43,745 nucleotides of DNA from Nostoc sp. S4 (GTDB taxonomy: Bacteria > Cyanobacteriota > Cyanobacteriia > Cyanobacteriales > Nostocaceae). This document shows, in pieces, positions 17,022-25,088 of the stretch. Each line of letters starts with the position of its first letter. Position 1 is the first letter of the stretch. The notes under the pieces are model-generated. The model saw nothing but the letters and a program-made list of their open reading frames with translations, made no database searches and was not told the DNA's origin. The stretch is taken from positions 1 to 43,745 of the forward strand of contig JAQYWR010000059.1 in NCBI GenBank assembly GCA_029379225.1, in the 5' to 3' direction. The position numbers were made by a program, and so were the translations under genes.

Positions 17022-17873
17022 ATGTTCAGGGCAATTAAACGTAAAATATTTACATTGTCTTCTGATTTGAAATACTATATAGCTCGTTGGAAGCATAACA
17101 GAAAATTGCCAGTATTAGAAGCAGGCGATCGCCAAATCCTAAATACCCTCAAAAAAGAGGGTGTTTATGTCACAAACCTTGCAGATTTAGGGTTAAACTC
17201 TAGCTCTGAACTGCTCAAGGCTGCGTACCAGCAATTGTCTCAGATGGAAAATCCAAATAACCATCATCTAAATGAAAAATTGCCGCAAATTTCTACAGTG
17301 ACAGGTTTACCAGAATTTCCCGCTTGGGGAAATGACAAAAGGTTACTCAATATCATCGAAAATTATATTGGTCTTCCTGTTGCTTTTCACGGTGTACATT
17401 TACGCAAAGATTTTCCAAGTAAACATCAGTTTGGAACGCTATTATGGCATAGCGATGCTGAAGACCGTCGGATTATCAAAATCTTTATTTATTTGAATGA
17501 TGTCGAACAAAAAACTGGCCCATTTGAATTTATTCCTCGTTCTTTAACTCCTGTATTCAGTTGGAAATATATTCAGCTTTACTACAAACTTTTCAAGTCA
17601 GGTTATATAGGTATTGACGATGAAGAAGTTAAACCAGTCATCCCCAAATCAGCTTGGAAATCATGCCCAGGTGCAGCAGGTACAGTAATTATTGTAGATA
17701 CAAAAAATGCATTGCATCACGGCACAGTTCGCACAGAAGAACGGTCAGCATTATTCTTTTGTTACACGGCTAACCCTCCGGAAAGACCACACCTTTGTAC
17801 GCAATACTGGGATGATACTTATCCAAGAGCAGAGTTACGTTCTGTGTTAGATGGAGTTAAGGTTTCAACTTAG
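17022..17873 (+). CDS. Phytanoyl-CoA dioxygenase (PhyH) family protein
   Basis: This 283-residue protein has the Fe(II)/2-oxoglutarate dioxygenase facial triad: H143-S-D145 in LLWHSDAED and a distal His in ALHHG (232/233), followed by the likely 2-oxoglutarate arginine R241 in TEERSALFF. PhyH-type enzymes hydroxylate small molecules, including sugar or lipid moieties in biosynthetic clusters; the substrate here is unknown. The first 40 residues are basic with no clear membrane segment. TAGGAGG lies ahead of the ATG, the best ribosome-binding site in this part. It lies between a glycosyltransferase and the RfbC-type epimerase, so modification of the sugar or of its carrier is the simplest reading. 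Confidence 0.87.
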   Translation: MFRAIKRKIFTLSSDLKYYIARWKHNRKLPVLEAGDRQILNTLKKEGVYVTNLADLGLNSSSELLKAAYQQLSQMENPNNHHLNEKLPQISTVTGLPEFPAWGNDKRLLNIIENYIGLPVAFHGVHLRKDFPSKHQFGTLLWHSDAEDRRIIKIFIYLNDVEQKTGPFEFIPRSLTPVFSWKYIQLYYKLFKSGYIGIDDEEVKPVIPKSAWKSCPGAAGTVIIVDTKNALHHGTVRTEERSALFFCYTANPPERPHLCTQYWDDTYPRAELRSVLDGVKVST

Positions 17874-17882
17874 GTCAATATC

Positions 17883-17979
17883 TCACGCAGAGAGAAGTTT
17901 GAGGGGCGGCTTGGGCCGATCAAAACTTCTCCTAACTGAGACGCTTCGCGAACGGTGGGCGCAGAGGCGCAGAGAGAAG
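17883..17979 (-). repeat. Dispersed repeat family A, copy 2 (inverted)
   Basis: The reverse complement of this segment matches 18584-18679 with about four mismatches over 96 bases. It contains the same nested hairpin (arms GAGAAGTTTTGA / TCAAACTTCTC). It lies immediately upstream of the RfbC-type gene and points the opposite way to copy 3. Confidence 0.9.
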
Positions 17980-18015
17980 AGTGAGTAAGTCAAAATTTAT
18001 CTTACAGGAATCAAT

Positions 18016-18570
18016 ATGATCTTTACTGAAACTGAACTCAAAGACGCATTCATTATTAACTTAGAAGAAAAGCCAGATCGTCGTGGTTTTTTTGCTCGGA
18101 CTTTCTGCGCTCAAGAATTTGAAGCACGCGGTTTGAAGCCAACAGTTGCCCAGTGTAACTTGTCTTTTAATTACAAAAAAGGTACTATTCGGGGAATGCA
18201 CTATCAAGTTTTGCCAGCAGCAGAAACAAAATTAATTCGCTGCACTAAAGGTGCTATCTATGACGTAATTATTGATATGCGTCCCGAATCTCCTAGCTTT
18301 TTATCACACATTGGCGTAGAACTGACTCCAGAAAACCGCCGCGCTTTGTATGTTCCAGAAATGTTTGCCCACGGTTATCAAGCACTCACAGATGAAACCG
18401 AAGTTGTATATCAAGTAGGTGAATTTTACACACCTGGATATGAGCGTGGTCTACGCTATGACGACCCATTTTTTAACATTGATTGGCCTCTAGATGTAAC
18501 TGAAATCTCTGAAAAAGATTTAAATTGGCCACTATTAAGAATGATGACCGTCGGCGCCACAATTTCCTAA
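18016..18570 (+). CDS. rfbC: dTDP-4-dehydrorhamnose 3,5-epimerase family protein
   Basis: This 184-residue cupin of the RmlC/RfbC family is of standard length. Catalytic residues are in place: base His62 in TIRGMHYQ, Tyr138 in EFYTPGYERGLRYDDP, and the YDVIIDMR and YVPEMFAHGYQ strands of the jelly roll. The family epimerises C3 and/or C5 of 4-keto-6-deoxy nucleotide sugars. Beside rfbF and a C-methyltransferase, the substrate may be a CDP-linked keto sugar, so 'dTDP' in the family name may not apply. By position it matches alr2830 of the Anabaena cluster. The gene is bracketed by inverted copies of a 97-bp repeat, 36 bases before it and 13 bases after. Confidence 0.92.
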   Translation: MIFTETELKDAFIINLEEKPDRRGFFARTFCAQEFEARGLKPTVAQCNLSFNYKKGTIRGMHYQVLPAAETKLIRCTKGAIYDVIIDMRPESPSFLSHIGVELTPENRRALYVPEMFAHGYQALTDETEVVYQVGEFYTPGYERGLRYDDPFFNIDWPLDVTEISEKDLNWPLLRMMTVGATIS

Positions 18571-18583
18571 TCATCTCACCTCC

Positions 18584-18679
18584 TTCTCTCTGCGCCTCTG
18601 CGCCCACCGTTCGCGAAGCGTCTCCCTTAGGAGAAGTTTTGATCGGCCCAAGCCGCCGCTCAAACTTCTCTCTGCGTGA
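18584..18679 (+). repeat. Dispersed repeat family A, copy 3
   Basis: This copy runs from CTTCTCTCTGCGCCTCTGCG to CTTCTCTCTGCGTG and is the near-identical inverted partner of 17883-17979. Short open frames on both strands here come from the repeat and are not genes. Confidence 0.9.
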
Positions 18680-18702
18680 AAAATTAATTAAGGTAGAAAT
18701 AA

Positions 18703-19944
18703 ATGCCAAATAATATTCTATCTCTTATCAACAACACCATCTCTTTTATCTCCAAAAAAATCCAAGCTCGCATCAATTACGCCAAAACCTTACAAGTTGT
18801 TTCCCTCAAACCCAAACAGCCTTCTCAAGGAAACGTCCTCCTTTCTTATCGAATTGAGCCATTCTTATTAAAACCAGGTCAGCCAATGCCGAATGACCAT
18901 ACTTGGTATTGGGAAGTTAGGCAAATAGCCCAAACTTTTTTAGATTTGTGCTACAACGTTGATGTCATCCAATTTCACAATGATAAATTCGTTCCTCAAA
19001 AAGATTACGTATTTTTTATTGATATTCGTCATCGGATGGAAGCACTCGCGCCAAAACTGAATAAAGATTGCATCAAAATTTTTCACGTTGACATTGCTAA
19101 TATGGTGTTTCGCAATGCAGCTGAATGCAATAGGCTTTTAGAACTACAACAGCGCAGAGGAATTACCTTACGTCCACAGCGATTTGAAATGCCCAACTTG
19201 GGAATTGAATATGCTGATTGTGCTACAGTTTTGGGCAACGATTTTACAGTTGGCACATTCAAATATGCCAAAAAACCGATGTATCGTATTCCGATTTCTT
19301 CACCTGTTGTTTATCCCTATCCTGAGAAGAAAGATTTTACAGCAGTCAGAAAAAATTTTCTCTGGTTTGGTGGTAGCGCTTTAGTTCTTAAAGGATTAGA
19401 TTTAGTTTTAGATGCCTTTGCTCAAATGCCAGAATACCATTTAACGGTTTGTGGCCCGATCGCTAATGACAAAGAATTTGAGAAGGTTTTCTATAAAGAA
19501 CTCTATGAAACATCAAATATTCATACTTATGGCTGGATTGATGTTAGTAGCCCTGAATTTATACAGGTAACAAATAATTGTCTGGGACTTGTTTATCCTT
19601 CCGTTTCTGAAGGACAATCTGGAGCAGTTATCAGTTGCTTGCAAGCTGGGTTAATTCCAATTTTAAGCTACGAATCTGGTGTGGATGTTCGCGATTTTGG
19701 TGTGATTTTTGATAACCTTTCTCTAGAAGAAATCAAGGCGAAAGTTAGAAGTATTTCTAATTTGCCTGTAGAAGACCTGAAAGTTATGTCTCGAAAGGCA
19801 TGGGAATACGCAAGAACAAATCATACCAAAGAACAGTTTGCTCAAGCATATAAAAATGCTGTACAGCAAACCATCGAAGACCACAAATCTAAAAAACAGA
19901 GTTATTTTATAGAGTCTAGCAAACAACTACTTAGTAAGACTTAG
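18703..19944 (+). CDS. Family 4-type (GT-B) glycosyltransferase
   Basis: This 413-residue protein has a two-domain GT-B layout. The C-terminal half carries FLWFGGSALVLKGLDLVLDAF (the switch between domains and donor-site lysine region), YHLTVCGP and HTYGWIDV, then LVYPSVSEGQSGAVISCLQAG. In this last motif the usual E-x7-E pair is reduced to one Glu, with Ser in the second position, so donor binding may differ or the enzyme may be a distant member. The N-terminus is hydrophilic and basic with no signal peptide. It lies between rfbC and the SAF oxidoreductase on the same strand. Function in repeat-unit assembly is inferred from context. Confidence 0.8.
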   Translation: MPNNILSLINNTISFISKKIQARINYAKTLQVVSLKPKQPSQGNVLLSYRIEPFLLKPGQPMPNDHTWYWEVRQIAQTFLDLCYNVDVIQFHNDKFVPQKDYVFFIDIRHRMEALAPKLNKDCIKIFHVDIANMVFRNAAECNRLLELQQRRGITLRPQRFEMPNLGIEYADCATVLGNDFTVGTFKYAKKPMYRIPISSPVVYPYPEKKDFTAVRKNFLWFGGSALVLKGLDLVLDAFAQMPEYHLTVCGPIANDKEFEKVFYKELYETSNIHTYGWIDVSSPEFIQVTNNCLGLVYPSVSEGQSGAVISCLQAGLIPILSYESGVDVRDFGVIFDNLSLEEIKAKVRSISNLPVEDLKVMSRKAWEYARTNHTKEQFAQAYKNAVQQTIEDHKSKKQSYFIESSKQLLSKT

Positions 19945-19950
19945 CTCTGA

Positions 19951-20055
19951 CGAATAGAAATTGCGGCTATAGAAACTAAGTCTGTCTGCGCGAACTCAGA
20001 GGCTGGGAAACCCAAGCTCAGGGGATTTTACCTGTATAGCCGCGATTTCTAGTCG
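19951..20055. repeat. 105-bp palindromic MITE-like element
   Basis: The ends are an imperfect 21-bp inverted repeat: CGAATAGAAATTGCGGCTATA at the left (19951-19971, written here as a 21-base arm) and its complement at 20035-20055, differing at two positions. The interior holds GGCTGGGAAACCCAAG. It has no coding capacity and sits between two genes of the island. Confidence 0.75.
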
Positions 20056-20186
20056 CTTAGTAGAAGATATTGCTAATACCAATTACCTCTGAAAATGTAC
20101 TGAATAATTAATTATAAAAAATTATTAAGTGCAAAATTATTCGGAATTTGTAACACAACAAACAGTTCTAAAAAGGAGTTTAGTTC

Positions 20187-21500
20187 ATGATTATTATCGA
20201 TCGCGCCTTACAAGCTAGAGCAGCAGCAGGCAATCCTATTAAAGTCGGGATGATTGGTGCTGGTTTTATGGGTCGAGGAATTGCCAACCAAATTGTCAAT
20301 TCGGTCCCAGGAATAAAGTTAGTTGCTATCTATAATCGTAAGATTGATGCAGCTAAACAAGCTTATTCAGAAGCAGGAATTGAAGATATTCAAGTTGTTG
20401 CAACTGTTGGCGAATTAGAAGATGCGATCGCCAAGGGTAAATATGCAGTCACAGAAGACGCTAAGTTACTGTGCCGCGCCGAGAGTATCGATGCACTCAT
20501 CGAAGTCACAGGAGCGATTGAATTTGGCGCTCAAATCGTCATGGAAGCGATCGCCCATTGCAAACATGTGATTATGATGAATGCCGAACTTGATGGCACC
20601 ATTGGCCCGATCCTCAAAGTCTATGCCGACAAAGCAGGCGTTATCCTCAGCGCTTGTGATGGCGATCAGCCAGGGGTGCAAATGAACCTCTACCGATTTG
20701 TCAAAAGCATTGGTTTAACTCCCTTATTGTGCGGTAACATTAAAGGACTTCAAGACCCCTATCGCAATCCCACCACCCAGGAAGGATTTGCTAAACGTTG
20801 GGGTCAAAAGCCCCACATGGTGGCGAGCTTTGCCGACGGAACCAAAATTTCCTTTGAGCAAGCGATCGTTGCTAATGCCACAGGCATGAAAGTCGCCAAA
20901 CGCGGAATGCTCGGATATAACTTCAACGGCTACGTCGATGAAATGACCCAAATATATGATGTTGAACAACTCAAACAACTGGGTGGTATCGTCGATTATG
21001 TAGTTGGAGCTAAACCCGGCCCTGGCGTATATGTATTTGCGACTCACGACGACCCCAAGCAACGCCACTATCTCAACTTATACAAATTAGGTGAAGGTCC
21101 TCTTTACAGCTTCTATACTCCTTATCACCTCTGTCATTTTGAAGTTCCCCTATCCGTAGCGCGTGTAGTTTTGTTCGGCGATGCAGTCATGTCTCCTTTA
21201 GCAGGCCCTTTAGTAGATGTTGTCACCACCGCCAAAATCGACCTGAAAGCTGGAGAAACCCTCGATGGCATCGGTTACTACATGACCTACGGACAATGCG
21301 AGAATTCCGATATCGTCCAACAGCAAAATCTCCTACCAATCGGTTTAGCCGAAGGATGTCGCCTCAAACGAGACATTTCTCAGGATCGAGTCCTCACATA
21401 CGAGGATGTAGAATTACCTGAAGGCAGACTTTGCGACCAACTACGAGCCGAGCAAAATAGCTATTTCGCCCCAGAAAAAATTCTGGCGACAGTTGGGTAA
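20187..21500 (+). CDS. NAD(P)-dependent oxidoreductase with SAF domain
   Basis: This 437-residue protein has an N-terminal Rossmann domain with VGMIGAGFMGRGIANQIV (about 19-36) of the homoserine dehydrogenase-like superfamily, a middle catalytic domain (AIEFGAQIVMEAIAHCKHV, VILSACDGDQPGVQMNLYR, GNIKGLQDPYRNPTTQ), and a C-terminal SAF domain (about 365-430, LLPIGLAEGCRLKRDISQD and LTYEDVELPEG). Such proteins occur in sugar and polyol pathways and in deoxysugar clusters; the exact substrate is not established. AAAAAGGAG precedes the ATG. Codon use is richer in G and C than in the neighbouring glycosyltransferases. Its place in the run suggests the Anabaena HEP-cluster gene alr2831, but this needs alignment. 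Confidence 0.87.
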   Translation: MIIIDRALQARAAAGNPIKVGMIGAGFMGRGIANQIVNSVPGIKLVAIYNRKIDAAKQAYSEAGIEDIQVVATVGELEDAIAKGKYAVTEDAKLLCRAESIDALIEVTGAIEFGAQIVMEAIAHCKHVIMMNAELDGTIGPILKVYADKAGVILSACDGDQPGVQMNLYRFVKSIGLTPLLCGNIKGLQDPYRNPTTQEGFAKRWGQKPHMVASFADGTKISFEQAIVANATGMKVAKRGMLGYNFNGYVDEMTQIYDVEQLKQLGGIVDYVVGAKPGPGVYVFATHDDPKQRHYLNLYKLGEGPLYSFYTPYHLCHFEVPLSVARVVLFGDAVMSPLAGPLVDVVTTAKIDLKAGETLDGIGYYMTYGQCENSDIVQQQNLLPIGLAEGCRLKRDISQDRVLTYEDVELPEGRLCDQLRAEQNSYFAPEKILATVG

Positions 21501-21580
21501 TAAGCTGCTCTTGCATTTAACGCGGTATATATTTTTGTGTTAACTGTTGACAGCTGACAGTCAACCGTCAACTGTCAACG
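21501..21580 (+). repeat. Dispersed repeat family B, copy 2
   Basis: This segment starts at TAAGCTGCTCTTGCATTTAA, just after the SAF oxidoreductase stop codon, and matches 1515-1580. Its tail has repeated GTTGACAG / CTGTCAAC motifs that form nested inverted repeats and could fold as hairpins in the mRNA between two genes. Confidence 0.75.
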
Positions 21581-21600
21581 AATTTTCTTAGATACAATTG

Positions 21601-22707
21601 ATGAAAATTGCTCTAGTCCACGATTATTTAACCCAGCGGGGTGGGGCAGAGCGTGTATTTGAACTGCTTTGTAAGCATTATCCCGAAGCAGACATTTTCA
21701 CATCTGTGTACGATCCGCAAAAAACTATCGATTTAGGCGATCGCATAGTCAACACAACTTTATTACAAAAAATTCCCTATGCAGCAAAGTATTTTAGGTC
21801 AATGGCTCCTTTATACTTTCCTGCTTTTCGTGCCTTAGATTTGCAGGACTACGATTTGATTATTAGTAGTAGCACTAGCTTTGCTAAAGCAGTGCGAAAA
21901 AATCCCAATGCACGGCACATTTGTTTTTGTCATAATGTTACCCGTTTCTTATGGGATACGGCAACTTATTTAAAGGAGTATGGAGACTATAAATATTTTG
22001 CTCCTTTAATCGAGCAAGTTTTCCAAGTCATGAGAAAGGTAGACCTGAAATATGCACAGGAGCCTGACCTTTATATTGCTAATTCTAGTGTTGTTGCCCG
22101 CCGGATTGAAAATATTTATGGCAAACAGGCAATGATGGTTAACTATCCAATTGATACGAGTAAATTTGTTTTTTCTAATATTAAAGATGAATATTATCTG
22201 GCCTCCGCTCGGATGATTGGCTATAAGCGTCTTGATATCATAGTCGAAGCTTTTAATTGGCTAGGCTGGCAACTCTTAATATCAGGTGATGGCCCAGAGC
22301 TAGAACGCTTAAAATCCAAAGCCTTACAAAATATTCAGTTTTTGGGGCACGTAAGCGATAAAACACGTAAAGACTTATTTTCTAAAGCCAAGTCGATTAT
22401 TGTAGCAGCTCTAGAAGACTACGGATTAGTTCCAGTAGAGGCTAATGCTAGCGGCACACCAGTTATTGCCTATGGAGCAGGTGGAGTATTAGATACTCAA
22501 ATTCCTGGTGAAACAGGAGTCTTTTTCAAAAGACAAACACCTGAATCTTTGCAAGTTGCATTACTAGAGGCTAAGGAAATTTCTTGGGATTACGATCGCA
22601 TTCGTAATCATGCAGTCACAAACTTTTCTGAAAAGGCATTTTTTAGGAAAGTTGAGCAAATTATTAATCAAGCTTGTAGTGTATATCATCCTCATTTGGA
22701 ATTTTAG
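21601..22707 (+). CDS. Family 4 glycosyltransferase
   Basis: This 368-residue GT-B enzyme begins MKIALVHDYLTQRGGAERVFE, the standard N-terminus of mannosyltransferase-like GT4 proteins. Donor-site features are complete: ARMIGYKRLDIIVEAF (lysine switch), LLISGDGPELERLK, and E-x7-E in ALEDYGLVPVEANASG (about residues 270-282). It transfers a hexose to the lipid-linked or growing glycan; the sugar is not predictable. The ATG is immediately preceded by a TTG that could also be read as a start, but ATG is preferred. It lies upstream of the Wzc-type gene, the position of alr2832 in Anabaena. Confidence 0.9.
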   Translation: MKIALVHDYLTQRGGAERVFELLCKHYPEADIFTSVYDPQKTIDLGDRIVNTTLLQKIPYAAKYFRSMAPLYFPAFRALDLQDYDLIISSSTSFAKAVRKNPNARHICFCHNVTRFLWDTATYLKEYGDYKYFAPLIEQVFQVMRKVDLKYAQEPDLYIANSSVVARRIENIYGKQAMMVNYPIDTSKFVFSNIKDEYYLASARMIGYKRLDIIVEAFNWLGWQLLISGDGPELERLKSKALQNIQFLGHVSDKTRKDLFSKAKSIIVAALEDYGLVPVEANASGTPVIAYGAGGVLDTQIPGETGVFFKRQTPESLQVALLEAKEISWDYDRIRNHAVTNFSEKAFFRKVEQIINQACSVYHPHLEF

Positions 22708-22859
22708 ATTTTGGATTAGAATTTATTATCATAAAATTGTTAAATAAATTTTCAATTATCCTATCTATTCCAATTCTGTATTAACACATTTGATTTCTTA
22801 ACTATTAGTGTAGATTGCTGTTAGCGTTGCCTCTCAAAGAGAAGACAAGGATAATAAAA

Positions 22860-25088
22860 ATGGTTCAAACTAGCTTAAATTCTCAGATAACTTCAGTTTC
22901 GGAAACTGAACCAAGTTATGGACAAATGTTTAGCGTCTTGGTTCGGAGATTTCCTTGGTTTTTAGTAGTATTTATTGGTTCTATTACTATTGCTGGTATG
23001 GTAACTTTAAAGACCAAACCAACTTATAGAAGTTCGATGCAACTGTTAGTAGAACCTAACTATCAAGGTAAAACAGAAGCTGGTGGAGTAGAAAATGAGT
23101 TTACCGACTCTAATGTGGTAATAGATACTGCAACCCAGCTTAACTTGATGCAAAGTTCGGGTCTAATTCAAAAAGCAGTTGATAAACTTCAGTCTGAATA
23201 TCCAGACATTACTACAGATGAGATTAAAGGTTCTTTGGTCTTAAGTCAATTAAGAAGCAAAGAAGATAATGTTGCTACTAAAATATTTCAAGCTGAATAC
23301 ACCGATAAAGACCCACAAAAAACCCAAAAAGTTTTGGGCGCAATTCGACAAGTTTATGTTGAATACAACAAACAACAACAGGATTCGCGTTTACAAAAGG
23401 GTCTGCAAATTATTAGGGAACAGTTAAGTAAAGCCAGTGAAGAAGTCAAAGCAGCTGAGACAAACCTCCAAAGATTTCGCAGAAACCAAAATTTAATCGA
23501 TCCAGAATCACAGGCTAAAGCGATTGAGACAGCTTTAAACAATATTGCCCAAGAACGTCAGACAACTCGTTCTCAATATGGTGAAGCTTTAGCACGTCAA
23601 AAATCTTTAGAAGAACAACTTAACCGTACTCCACAGAATGCTTTGGTAGCTTCGCGTCTGAGTCAATCTACTCGCTATCAAAGCTTACTCAACGAAATCC
23701 AAAAAACAGAACTAGCCTTAGCACAAGAACGCTTACGCTTTACAGATGCAACTCCTAGCGTGCAAAAGCTCAAAGAACAGCTTCAGAGTCAGAAGGAATT
23801 ATTGCAACAAGAGGTAGGAAGAACTTTAGGCACAAAGTCTGTTAGTACATTTATTTCTGGAGACTCTCTCTTAGAAAAAGGACAGCTTGGTCAAATCGAC
23901 CTTAACCTTGCTAGTCAGTTAGTAGAAACCCAAACAAATTTAGTTGCTTTAAGTGCCCGCGACCAAACTTTGGCTAAGAAAGAGAATGAACTGCGTTTTG
24001 AAATCAAACGCTTTCCACCATTATTGGCTTATTACAATCGGATGCTACCGCAGCTACAATTTAGCCGTGAAAGATTAGAACAGCTTTTAAGAGCAGAACA
24101 ACAATTGCGGCAAGAACTTGCTAAGGGTGGATTTAATTGGGAAGTTGTAGAAGAACCTCAAAAAGGCACACTATTAGGCCCTAATCCTCAGCAGAATTTG
24201 CTCTTAGGTGCAGTGGTTGGGTTAATGTTAGGAGGAATTGCTGTCTTTATTCGGGAATCGATTGATGATTCAGTTCATACTACTGCTGAGTTAGAGAAGC
24301 AAATACCCCTACCATTGTTAGGAACAACTCCCAAATTACCTCCAGCAAAACCGCGAGAATCAATGATTAAATTGCCTTTCGGCAAGCCAGAAGTTCTCGC
24401 ACCTTGGACAATTCAGGTATTACAATCTCCACCGCGTTGGGAATCGCTGGATCTGATTTACAAAAACATCGAACTTTTAAATACTGTTTCTAATTTGAAA
24501 TCTTTGATGGTCACCTCAGCTTTGCCAGATGAAGGGAAATCAGCTTTAGCGTTGGGTTTGGCAATGAGTGCTGCCCGTTTACATAAAAGGGTACTGCTAA
24601 TTGATGCCAACTTACGCGATCCTAGTCTACACGAACAGCTGAATCTTCCCAACGAACAGGGGCTTTCAACTCTATTGTCTAGCGATGCAACTCTACCCAA
24701 CCAGATTAGTATTCAGTACACAGGTTCAGCTTACATCGATATTTTGACTGCTGGGCCAAAACCTGCTGACCCGGCTAATTTGTTGAGTTCCCCTCGGATG
24801 ATGCAATTAATGGCAGCATTTGAGGAAAACTATGATTTGGTACTCATAGATGCTTCCCCAGTTCTCGGCATGGTGGATGCCATGCTCACTGCATCATCCT
24901 CTCGTAGTGTGGTTATGGTAGCAAGCATCGGTATTGTAACCCGAAGCCAGTTGACTCAAGCCACAGCTATGCTCAGCAAGTTAAACTTGATTGGAGTTGT
25001 TGCAAATGGAGTATCAAACTCTACCAGTAATTACGTACCTTATATCAAACAACAGCAATTAGCTTTGCGCCAAGCTGTGGAAAAATAG
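22860..25088 (+). CDS. Wzc-type polysaccharide copolymerase / tyrosine autokinase
   Basis: This 742-residue inner-membrane protein combines a Wzz chain-length domain and a CpsD/CapB-type BY-kinase. Transmembrane segment 1 is at about 32-52 (WFLVVFIGSITIAGMV), a long periplasmic coiled-coil region (about 150-430) follows, and segment 2 is at about 445-465 (LLLGAVVGLMLGGIAVFI). The kinase has Walker A SALPDEGKS (about 552-560), Walker A' VLLIDANLRDP and Walker B LVLIDASP. The C-terminal tail has only two tyrosines (NYVPY), fewer than the cluster in E. coli Wzc. It controls polymer length and links polymerisation to export. ATG 22860 follows AAGGA; an in-frame TTG at 22815 is not preferred. It is equivalent by position to alr2833. 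Confidence 0.93.
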   Translation: MVQTSLNSQITSVSETEPSYGQMFSVLVRRFPWFLVVFIGSITIAGMVTLKTKPTYRSSMQLLVEPNYQGKTEAGGVENEFTDSNVVIDTATQLNLMQSSGLIQKAVDKLQSEYPDITTDEIKGSLVLSQLRSKEDNVATKIFQAEYTDKDPQKTQKVLGAIRQVYVEYNKQQQDSRLQKGLQIIREQLSKASEEVKAAETNLQRFRRNQNLIDPESQAKAIETALNNIAQERQTTRSQYGEALARQKSLEEQLNRTPQNALVASRLSQSTRYQSLLNEIQKTELALAQERLRFTDATPSVQKLKEQLQSQKELLQQEVGRTLGTKSVSTFISGDSLLEKGQLGQIDLNLASQLVETQTNLVALSARDQTLAKKENELRFEIKRFPPLLAYYNRMLPQLQFSRERLEQLLRAEQQLRQELAKGGFNWEVVEEPQKGTLLGPNPQQNLLLGAVVGLMLGGIAVFIRESIDDSVHTTAELEKQIPLPLLGTTPKLPPAKPRESMIKLPFGKPEVLAPWTIQVLQSPPRWESLDLIYKNIELLNTVSNLKSLMVTSALPDEGKSALALGLAMSAARLHKRVLLIDANLRDPSLHEQLNLPNEQGLSTLLSSDATLPNQISIQYTGSAYIDILTAGPKPADPANLLSSPRMMQLMAAFEENYDLVLIDASPVLGMVDAMLTASSSRSVVMVASIGIVTRSQLTQATAMLSKLNLIGVVANGVSNSTSNYVPYIKQQQLALRQAVEK

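Noticed and set aside
18473..18713. Frames on both strands over the end of rfbC
   Set aside because: Both are by-products of repeat copy 3 and overlap the well-supported rfbC frame.
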